Under the pieces are notes generated by a model. It worked only from the letters and a program-made list of their open reading frames with translations, was not told where the DNA came from and searched no databases. From Roseovarius aestuariivivens (lineage in GTDB: Bacteria; Pseudomonadota; Alphaproteobacteria; Rhodobacterales; Rhodobacteraceae), in NCBI RefSeq assembly GCF_004761875.1, contig NZ_SJEY01000006.1:186001-250000 (forward strand): DNA of 64,000 bases, given 5' to 3'. This document shows positions 46,719-53,384 of this stretch, piece by piece (position 1 is the first letter of the stretch; each line of letters starts with the position of its first letter). A program made the position numbers and the translations under genes.

Positions 46719-47037
46719 GCAGTGTCCTCCCATGTTTACCGTAGCGCCCGCCAGCCGCCTTGATCTGCTTACCCGCGGGGCGCGGATTGTTCCTGTGGCT
46801 CCGACCCTAGCTGGCGACCTTCCAGTTGGAAATAGCAACAGCGCTAACCTTGCGTCACCTGCCAGAGTTGTGCGGCATTTCGCCCGCCTTGCACGGCACA
46901 TCCCCGAAAATGACCGCGCCGCGCAACAATCGCAAAGCCTGCAAGGCATCTTGCGATATTTCTCTGTTCGTTTGCGGTTGACGCGTCGGGCGCACCTCCA
47001 TAATGTCCCGCGCACACGCAATCAGGAGTCGCCCGAG
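46719..47037. other. 319-base divergent spacer between dctP and the ilv leader
   Basis: No gene is visible apart from the start of the ilv leader transcript. The right end carries the ilv promoter described separately. The dctP side has no hexamer pair I would defend. Confidence 0.5.
46978..47006 (+). promoter_or_regulatory. Promoter of the ilvI leader/attenuator operon
   Basis: TTGACG (46978-46983), an exact 17-base spacer and TAATGT (47001-47006), one of the best sigma-70 matches in the window. The start near 47013 would place the leader-peptide ATG about 25 bases into the transcript. Confidence 0.72.
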
Positions 47038-47085
47038 ATGGCAACGCTAATCGTAGTCGTAGGTAAGTGGCGCATGGGCCGGTAA
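47038..47085 (+). CDS. ilvL: ilv leader peptide (MATLIVVVGKWRMGR)
   Basis: A 15-codon reading frame with AGGAG 9 bases upstream of the ATG. Codons 4-8 are Leu-Ile-Val-Val-Val, precisely the end products of the operon that follows, and the peptide stops 26 bases before an intrinsic terminator. This is the classical arrangement of branched-chain amino-acid attenuation. A ribosome stalled at these codons would favour an alternative fold over the terminator. The peptide itself has no further role. Confidence 0.85.
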   Translation: MATLIVVVGKWRMGR

Positions 47086-47112
47086 CGGACACCATAACGG
47101 TACCCCATGCGC
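47070..47112 (+). promoter_or_regulatory. Candidate alternative stem of the ilv attenuator
   Basis: GCGCATGGG (47070-47078) pairs perfectly with CCCATGCGC (47104-47112). The 5' arm lies in the last leader codons, where a ribosome reaching the stop would cover it. The 3' arm shares its last two bases with the terminator stem, so the two folds compete only partly. Confidence 0.5.
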
Positions 47113-47139
47113 CCCCGGATCTTCCCCGGGGGCTTTTTT
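47111..47139 (+). terminator. Intrinsic terminator of the ilv attenuator
   Basis: GCCCCCGG (47111-47118), loop ATCTTCC, CCGGGGGC (47126-47133), then six T residues (47134-47139). It is a textbook intrinsic terminator, placed 42 bases before ilvI and downstream of the leader peptide. Confidence 0.88.
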
Positions 47140-47181
47140 GTGCGTGAAACTTGAGATTGATGTCATGAACGGAGCAAACAG

Positions 47182-48936
47182 ATGACACGTCAGATGACCG
47201 GAGCGAAAATGGTGGTTCAGGCCCTCAAGGATCAGGGCGTGGACGTCGTATTCGGATATCCCGGTGGGGCTGTACTCCCGATTTATGACGAGATCTTCCA
47301 GCAAAACGACATTCGCCACATTCTCGTACGGCACGAACAGGGCGCCGTTCATGCCGCGGAAGGTTATGCGCGGTCGACCGGAAAGCCCGGCGTTGTGCTG
47401 GTGACCTCCGGGCCGGGTGCAACAAACGCCGTCACAGGCATCACCGACGCACTGATGGATTCGATCCCTCTGGTCGTTCTCACTGGTCAGGTCCCAACCT
47501 TCATGATCGGGTCCGACGCGTTTCAGGAAGCCGACACCGTCGGCATTACCCGGCCCTGCACCAAGCACAACTGGCTGGTCTCCGATACGGCGCGCCTTTC
47601 CGACACGATCCACCAGGCGTTTCACGTAGCGACCTCGGGCCGCCCCGGCCCAGTTCTCGTCGACATACCGAAAGACGTGCAGTTCGCCCGTGCCGAGTAC
47701 ACGTCCCCCGCAAAGGCCAAGGTGTCTCACTATCAGCCGCAAACGAAAGGCGATCTCGACACGATCACAGAACTGGTCGAAGCGCTGGAAACCGCGGAAA
47801 AGCCGATATTCTACACTGGCGGCGGCGTGATTAATTCCGGTCCGGCAGCAAGCGCGCTCTTGCGCGAACTGGTCGAAGAAACCGGAATCCCGATCACGTC
47901 CACGCTGATGGGTCTCGGGTGCTATCCTGCCTCGGGCAAGAACTGGCTTGGTATGTTGGGCATGCACGGGCTGTACGAAGCCAACATGGCGATGCATGAT
48001 TGCGACCTGATGATCAACATCGGCGCGCGTTTCGATGACCGGATCACCGGCCGCATCGATGCGTTCTCGCCCAATTCACGTCGCGCGCATATCGACATCG
48101 ATCCGTCTTCGATCAACAAGGTGGTCAAGACGGACTTTCCGATCGTCGGTGATGTGACGCAAGTGCTGACCGACCTTCTCGAAGTCTGGAAGTCGCGCGG
48201 GCGCAAGACCAACCGCGAGGCGCTCGAGACTTGGTGGTCCGAGATCGAAAACTGGAAGAAGGTCCGCTGTCTCGCCTTTACGCAAGAAGGCAAGACGATC
48301 AAGCCGCAATACGCCGTTGCGCGTCTCGAAGAACTCACGAAGGGCCATGACCGCTATATCTGCACTGAAGTGGGCCAACATCAGATGTGGGCGGCACAGT
48401 ATCTTGGCTTCGAGGATCCCAACCGATGGATGACCTCGGGGGGACTTGGCACCATGGGCTATGGCATGCCCGCCTCGTTGGGGGTGCAGGTCGCCCATCC
48501 CGACGCGCTCGTGATCAATGTCGCGGGCGAGGCGTCGTGGCTGATGAACATGCAGGAGATGGGCACAGCGGTGCAGTATCGCCTGCCGGTCAAGCAGTTC
48601 ATCCTCAACAACGAACGCCTTGGCATGGTGCGCCAGTGGCAGGAACTTCTGCATGGCGAGCGCTACTCGCAATCCTGGTCCGAGGCCCTGCCCGATTTCG
48701 TGAAGCTGGCCGAGGCGTTCGGATGCAAGGGCATCATGGTCAAGGATCCCGCCGATCTCGATGACGCGATCATGGAGATGATCAACTACGAGGGCCCGGT
48801 GATCTTCGATTGCCTCGTCGAGAAGCACGAAAACTGCTTCCCGATGATTCCGTCGGGCAAGGCGCATAACGAGATGCTGCTGGGTGAGGCGTCGACGAAG
48901 GACGCGATCGATGACAAAGGGGCGGTGCTGGTTTAA
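47182..48936 (+). CDS. ilvI: Acetolactate synthase large (catalytic) subunit
   Basis: A 584-residue ThDP enzyme making acetolactate or acetohydroxybutyrate, the first step of Val/Ile/Leu synthesis. The catalytic Glu52 lies in RHEQGAVHAAEGYA. The FAD and central domains are present. The ThDP-Mg motif reads NVAGEASWLMNMQEM rather than the GDGS form of enterobacteria, a variant I recall as normal for alphaproteobacteria. The segment NNERLGMVRQWQE follows. The start at 47182 comes 42 bases after the attenuator terminator. Confidence 0.96.
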   Translation: MTRQMTGAKMVVQALKDQGVDVVFGYPGGAVLPIYDEIFQQNDIRHILVRHEQGAVHAAEGYARSTGKPGVVLVTSGPGATNAVTGITDALMDSIPLVVLTGQVPTFMIGSDAFQEADTVGITRPCTKHNWLVSDTARLSDTIHQAFHVATSGRPGPVLVDIPKDVQFARAEYTSPAKAKVSHYQPQTKGDLDTITELVEALETAEKPIFYTGGGVINSGPAASALLRELVEETGIPITSTLMGLGCYPASGKNWLGMLGMHGLYEANMAMHDCDLMINIGARFDDRITGRIDAFSPNSRRAHIDIDPSSINKVVKTDFPIVGDVTQVLTDLLEVWKSRGRKTNREALETWWSEIENWKKVRCLAFTQEGKTIKPQYAVARLEELTKGHDRYICTEVGQHQMWAAQYLGFEDPNRWMTSGGLGTMGYGMPASLGVQVAHPDALVINVAGEASWLMNMQEMGTAVQYRLPVKQFILNNERLGMVRQWQELLHGERYSQSWSEALPDFVKLAEAFGCKGIMVKDPADLDDAIMEMINYEGPVIFDCLVEKHENCFPMIPSGKAHNEMLLGEASTKDAIDDKGAVLV

Positions 48937-48970
48937 GCCCGCCCTGTCCCGCCAAAGGACATCGTCCGAT

Positions 48971-49858
48971 ATGGTCAAGCGCCTGCTGCACAAACTCTCC
49001 GGCCGCAAATGGAAAGCGGCCAAAAAGGGCACCCGGTGGCAGGATAATCCGCAATTCGTCGCCTATTTCGACCAACAGATCAGTCCCGGATCCGCCTCTG
49101 CGGATCCGGGTACCGGGCGCAACAGCATCCACGACGCATTGCGCAAGGCGACCCAAGGGCAAGCTTTGAACCGGGCTGTGTCAATCGGGGCCGGAACGGG
49201 CGACAACGAACGCGCCCTGATCAAAGCCGGTCTAGTAAAGCACTTCGATCTCTTCGAGGTCTCCGCGGACCGCGTGGCGCAGGCGACAGAGCGCGCTGCG
49301 ACCGAAGGTATGCAGAATCAAGTCACTGTGCATCTGGCCGATGCGCTCGAACGGGACGTGCATGAAGAGTACAATTTCGTTTACTGGGACAGCGCCCTGC
49401 ATCACATGTTCGACGTGGATCGCGCGCTCAGATGGTCGGTGCGTGCTCTCAAACCCGGCGGCGTGCTCCTGATCAGCGAATATATCGGTCCGACACGCCT
49501 GCAATGGACGCGCGCCGAAGTGTCTGCCGTCCGACGTTTTCTGGCCGAGAACCGTGACGTGATCGGCGCCGAGCCCATGCGCGTGCGTCCCGGAAGCCCT
49601 TTTCGCCGTTTCAAACAGTTTCTGCGCGACCCGTCCGAGGCGCCGCAATCGGATCGGATTGTGCCCTTGTTCAAGAAGCACACAGGACAAGAACTGACTA
49701 TTTTGGGGGGATCTGCGATTCACCTCGCGGGCGGGTTTCTCACCGGGCTCGAAGATCGCGACCCTACCCTCCACGATCGCCTGATCGCTCTCGACCGGAC
49801 TCAACGCGAAAAAGGCCACTATCATTTCGGCTTCGGTCTGTGGCAAAAGCCCGCCTGA
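48971..49858 (+). CDS. Class I SAM-dependent methyltransferase inserted between ilvI and ilvH
   Basis: The product is 295 residues. A basic N-terminus (KRLLHKLSGRKWKAAKKG) precedes the SAM-binding motif I, AVSIGAGTGDNERAL. The post-motifs VYWDSALHHMFDVDRAL and LKPGGVLLISEYIGP are typical of Methyltransf_11/25 enzymes acting on small molecules. AAAGGAC lies before the ATG. It is 34 bases after ilvI and 27 bases before ilvH, on the same transcript. Its substrate cannot be deduced, and no branched-chain biosynthetic step needs a methyltransferase. Confidence 0.8.
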   Translation: MVKRLLHKLSGRKWKAAKKGTRWQDNPQFVAYFDQQISPGSASADPGTGRNSIHDALRKATQGQALNRAVSIGAGTGDNERALIKAGLVKHFDLFEVSADRVAQATERAATEGMQNQVTVHLADALERDVHEEYNFVYWDSALHHMFDVDRALRWSVRALKPGGVLLISEYIGPTRLQWTRAEVSAVRRFLAENRDVIGAEPMRVRPGSPFRRFKQFLRDPSEAPQSDRIVPLFKKHTGQELTILGGSAIHLAGGFLTGLEDRDPTLHDRLIALDRTQREKGHYHFGFGLWQKPA

Positions 49859-49885
49859 CCGCCGCCCAGCAAAAGGACGAAAGAC

Positions 49886-50446
49886 ATGTCAGCCCTGCAC
49901 ATCAAGAAAGGCGCTTCGAGCCATTCCGCCTATAACCTGCGTCCGACCTTTTCCGACGCAGAAGAGCGCCATACCCTTGCGGTGATTGTTGACAACGAGC
50001 CCGGCGTGCTGGCCCGGGTGATCGGCCTTTTCTCGGGCCGCGGTTACAACATCGACAGCCTGACCGTGGCCGAGGTCGACCATAAGGGCCACCAGTCGCG
50101 GATCACCATCGTCACGACAGGCACACCTCAGATCATCGAACAGATCAAGGCGCAATTGGGCCGCATCGTGGTTGTGCATGACGTGCACGATCTGACCGTC
50201 GAAGGCCCATCTGTCGAACGTGAACTGGCGCTTTTGCGCGTCAGCGGAGGCGGCGAAAAACGTGTCGAAGCACTGCGCCTGGCCGATATCTTTCGCGCCA
50301 ACGTGGTCGACAGCACGCTCGACAGCTTCATTTTCGAAATCACCGGCACCCCTGAAAAGATCGACGCGTTCGCTGATCTGATGCGGCCCTTGGGCCTGTC
50401 CGAAGTGGCGCGCACCGGCGTCGCGGCCTTGCGCCGCGGGAACTGA
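49886..50446 (+). CDS. ilvH: Acetolactate synthase small (regulatory) subunit
   Basis: The product is 186 residues. The N-terminal ACT domain (LAVIVDNEPGVLARVIGLFS, then GYNIDSLTVAEVD) binds valine for feedback inhibition. The C-terminal domain (SVERELALLRVSG, RVEALRLADIFRANVVD) activates the large subunit. It is the last gene of the ilv operon. Confidence 0.95.
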   Translation: MSALHIKKGASSHSAYNLRPTFSDAEERHTLAVIVDNEPGVLARVIGLFSGRGYNIDSLTVAEVDHKGHQSRITIVTTGTPQIIEQIKAQLGRIVVVHDVHDLTVEGPSVERELALLRVSGGGEKRVEALRLADIFRANVVDSTLDSFIFEITGTPEKIDAFADLMRPLGLSEVARTGVAALRRGN

Positions 50447-50470
50447 GGCACTCTGCGTCCTATCTGGAGG

Positions 50471-50830
50471 TCATCCTCTTTTCGAATTTGCCGAAGCACG
50501 TGGCACCGAGCGACGCGACCGCGTGTTTCTTCCGGGAAATGGAACGATTTTCGCCTGTGGGGTGAAATTGACCAGTGACGGTGACGGCGCCCGCTTCGCC
50601 TCAAGAAGCGATCCGGCCAGATCGGGATAGACTTGCGCCGAAACCACAGACAAGTTTTGTGCATGCCGTACCGCCGCGTCCTCGAACACGTCGAACTGAA
50701 CCAAGTCCCCCTTGCTCAGGCCGCGCTCGCTTTGTCCGCGGCCAGAATAGTAGGCAAGGCTTCCGTGATCTTCGCACCAGATTATCGTGCGATCACCAGT
50801 ATGATCGCTCCATAAAACTACTCCGTACAT
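50471..50830 (-). CDS. Small protein with an OB-fold / cold-shock-like N-terminus
   Basis: The product is 119 residues. The first 75 read like a cold-shock/OB barrel with a central insertion: MYGVVLWSDHTGDRTIIWCE, then GDLVQFDVFEDAAVRHAQNL. The usual RNP motifs are not clear, so nucleic-acid binding is only a possibility. The rest is a basic, Ser/Arg-rich tail. GGGGA lies before the ATG at 50830. It is convergent with ilvH. Confidence 0.6.
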   Translation of the reverse strand: MYGVVLWSDHTGDRTIIWCEDHGSLAYYSGRGQSERGLSKGDLVQFDVFEDAAVRHAQNLSVVSAQVYPDLAGSLLEAKRAPSPSLVNFTPQAKIVPFPGRNTRSRRSVPRASANSKRG

Positions 50831-51072
50831 GTTTTCCCCGGTCTTCAAGAGTGTGAGTGTTCCCCAGACTCAACGTTAGAGCGAACAGGATGTTTCAGCA
50901 CGATTCAAATTTGAGAAGGCGCTACTCAGATTTGTGCCAGATTTCTAGCTAATTGACGCCAATCAGCGCCAGATGCGTCTCTTATCAGCGTCATTATGGG
51001 TGGTTTAAACCCTTCGCCTTCGCTATTTGCGTTGTAAACTGAGGCTAAAATCGAAACGAGTGGACGACGACC
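50831..51072. other. 242-base divergent spacer between the OB-fold-like gene and the XRE regulator
   Basis: No gene is visible. The spacer holds a perfect 10-base palindrome TCAAATTTGA at 50905-50914, and a related CTCAGATTTG lies about 25 bases further on. These would suit an operator for the adjacent XRE protein, but this is inference. Confidence 0.4.
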
Positions 51073-51897
51073 TTGTCGCGAAAGATGCAAACTAACGCCA
51101 CGTCTCGCGCGGCGGATCCTGCCGCGCTTCGCGGAATCTTCGGCACCAATCTGCGCCGGCTGAGCGCTCAATATCCATCGGTTGCCGGTCTGTGCCGCGA
51201 ACTCGGCATCAATCGCACTCAGTTCAATCGCTATCTTTCTGGGGAAAGCTTTCCCCGGCCTGACGTTCTGTACCAGATCTGCAAGTTCTTCGATGTGGAT
51301 GCGCGTATTCTCCTCGAACCGGTCGAGGATATTCGGCCCACCGCCGCCGATCTTTTGTCGCATCCTTTTCTCGACGGTTTCTTCGGAGACGGGCCAACGC
51401 ATGTCCCCGAAGAGATTTTCCCAAGCGGCTTTTACAGCTTTGTCCGGCGCAGTTTCATCGACGACGCGCAGTTCACAACGGGGCTGGTCTTCGTCTCGCG
51501 CGAAGATGGCTACACGTTTCTGCGCGGCTTTGAACCGCGCGATGCCTTACGCGGTCAGGGCCTTTCGACTGCTGCGTCGAATCGACAATTCCGCGGACTG
51601 GTCATGCGGCAAGAGGAGGGGGTCATCGCTCTCGTCACGCATCGCGGCTCTCTTGCGGCCTCGTTCAATTTCCTGACGCCGGAAACGTCCTTTCAATCAA
51701 ATATATGGGAAGGCTACGCGACCCGGACCGTACGAGAAAAAGTCACCGGACGCCGCGCGGCGCGCATGGTCTACGAGTATCTCGGACATGACCTTGGGCT
51801 CGCCCTGCGCATGGCGCGGCGCGCGGGGCTCGTCCCCATGGAGGAAGTTCCCCCGTTTCATGCCCGGCTATTGCGTCTCAACGAGGAATTTCGCTAG
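51073..51897 (+). CDS. XRE-family helix-turn-helix transcriptional regulator
   Basis: The product is 274 residues. The HTH occupies about 22-75 (VAGLCRELGINRTQFNRYLS, then PRPDVLYQICKFFDVDARIL). The remainder is a domain of about 190 residues without a clear family (SGFYSFVRRSFIDDAQFTTG, RQFRGLVMRQEEGVIALVTH), possibly a sensor. I report the TTG at 51073 with GAGTGGA upstream; an ATG at 51085 is the alternative. It lies 107 bases before the Rieske oxygenase gene on the same strand, so it may regulate it. Confidence 0.78.
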   Translation: MSRKMQTNATSRAADPAALRGIFGTNLRRLSAQYPSVAGLCRELGINRTQFNRYLSGESFPRPDVLYQICKFFDVDARILLEPVEDIRPTAADLLSHPFLDGFFGDGPTHVPEEIFPSGFYSFVRRSFIDDAQFTTGLVFVSREDGYTFLRGFEPRDALRGQGLSTAASNRQFRGLVMRQEEGVIALVTHRGSLAASFNFLTPETSFQSNIWEGYATRTVREKVTGRRAARMVYEYLGHDLGLALRMARRAGLVPMEEVPPFHARLLRLNEEFR

Positions 51898-52004
51898 GCG
51901 CGACCGAGATATGTCGCCTTGCGAAAAACCCGCGTCGCGAACCGGCGCGCACGCGGCGCTTTTCGCTGACAGGTGTGACGCCAAGAATGCGAAAGGATGC
52001 CAGC

Positions 52005-53165
52005 ATGACCGCCACCGTCACAGATCTATCGAATGTGCGCACCAGCGTGGACAAGGCCAATGGCCTGCCCAATGCCCACTATATCGACCCGGTGATTTTC
52101 GAAGAGGAAAAGCAGGCGCTGCTGTTTTCGCAATGGGCAGGCCTCGCCGTTGGAGCGGATGTCCCGCACCCCGGCGACGCGAAACCGATCGAGTTTCTCG
52201 GCATGCCGCTCTTGCTGCTCCGCGACAAGCAGGGCGATGTTCGGGTGTTCCAGAATATCTGCCGGCACCGCGGTATGATCCTGGTCGAAGAGCCGCGCCG
52301 GATCGAAGGCGCGATCCGCTGTCCTTATCACTCCTGGTGCTATTCGACCCAAGGCAAGCTTGTCTCAACCCCTCATGTGGGCGGGCCGGGCCAGAACACG
52401 CACGACGCGATACGCCGCGACGACCTCGGGTTGATAGAAATCCGGTCGCATGTGTGGCGCGACGTGGTCTGGATCAACGTCAACGGTGACGCGCCGGCCT
52501 TCGAGGAGGCCATGGCGGATCTGATGGCTCGGTGGTCCGAATTTGACCTGCCCGTTTTTCACGGCGGGCATGACAGCCGCTTCTCGCTCGAAGTCGCGAC
52601 AAACTGGAAACTTGCGGTCGAGAATTATTGCGAAAGCTATCACTTGCCCTGGGTGCATCCCGGTCTGAACAGCTATTCGAAGCTTGAGGATCACTACAAC
52701 ATCGAGAAGCCCGGCAGGTTCTCCGGTCAAGGCACCATGGTTTACCGGCAATTGACCAATGAGAACGGCGCCACCTTCCCCGACTTCGAAGAGGTCGGCA
52801 CAAAATGGAATGAGCAGGCGGAGTATATCGCGGTCTATCCCAACGTGCTTCTGGGCGTGCATCGCGATCACGCCTTTGCGATCATTCTTGAACCAAAAGC
52901 CCCCGAGCGCACGGTCGAGCACATTCATCTCTACTATGCCACACCCGACAGCGATGAAGGGCTGCGCATGCGCAATACGCAGCTTTGGAAAACCGTGTTC
53001 GAAGAGGATATCTTCGTGGTCGAAGGCATGCAAAAGGGACGCCACGCGGCCCAGTTCGACGGCGGACGCTTTTCGCCGGTGATGGACAGCCCCACCCACT
53101 GCTTTCATGACTGGGTCGCCGAGCAGGTTCAGAGCTACCGTGCAATGGCGCACGTCGCCGAGTAA
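52005..53165 (+). CDS. Rieske non-heme iron oxygenase alpha subunit
   Basis: The product is 386 residues. The Rieske [2Fe-2S] ligands are Cys86 and His88 (CRHRGM) and Cys106 and His109 (CPYHSW). The mononuclear iron site is in ENYCESYHLPWVHPGL, with His213 and His218. The sequence belongs to the choline/betaine/carnitine monooxygenase-like and aromatic-ring hydroxylase group, and I cannot choose a substrate. No reductase or ferredoxin gene is adjacent. AAAGGATG precedes the ATG. It overlaps the next gene as TAATG. Confidence 0.9.
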   Translation: MTATVTDLSNVRTSVDKANGLPNAHYIDPVIFEEEKQALLFSQWAGLAVGADVPHPGDAKPIEFLGMPLLLLRDKQGDVRVFQNICRHRGMILVEEPRRIEGAIRCPYHSWCYSTQGKLVSTPHVGGPGQNTHDAIRRDDLGLIEIRSHVWRDVVWINVNGDAPAFEEAMADLMARWSEFDLPVFHGGHDSRFSLEVATNWKLAVENYCESYHLPWVHPGLNSYSKLEDHYNIEKPGRFSGQGTMVYRQLTNENGATFPDFEEVGTKWNEQAEYIAVYPNVLLGVHRDHAFAIILEPKAPERTVEHIHLYYATPDSDEGLRMRNTQLWKTVFEEDIFVVEGMQKGRHAAQFDGGRFSPVMDSPTHCFHDWVAEQVQSYRAMAHVAE

Positions 53166-53377
53166 TGCGGGATCTCGACGCGCTGATGATCGCGGCGCAC
53201 GAGTCGCGCGACCTCGTGGCCCTGATTGATCTCTACACGCGGGCCGCAGACACGGTGAACGACATCGACGCGGCCTGTTTCTACCTTACCCACGCCTATG
53301 TCTTCGCGTTGGAAGCGGGCGCGGCACAGGCCCCGGACCTGCACACTCGGCTGGTAGTCCACGGGCGCGAGGAATAG
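53165..53377 (+). CDS. Small protein coupled to the Rieske oxygenase, unknown function
   Basis: A 70-residue acidic helical protein (MRDLDALMIAAHESRDLVAL, then ACFYLTHAYVFALEAGAA). Its ATG overlaps the oxygenase stop (TAATG), implying coupled translation. It resembles a single helical-hairpin (TPR-like) unit. No Cys cluster or cofactor motif is seen, so it is not a ferredoxin. Confidence 0.7.
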   Translation: MRDLDALMIAAHESRDLVALIDLYTRAADTVNDIDAACFYLTHAYVFALEAGAAQAPDLHTRLVVHGREE

Positions 53378-53384
53378 ACCGGCG

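Noticed and set aside
45636-47021. Longer dctP reading frame starting at 47021
   Set aside because: The extra 101 residues are Arg/Cys-rich, precede the Tat signal and overlap the ilv promoter and start region. The ATG at 46718 has a strong ribosome site and a clean signal peptide.
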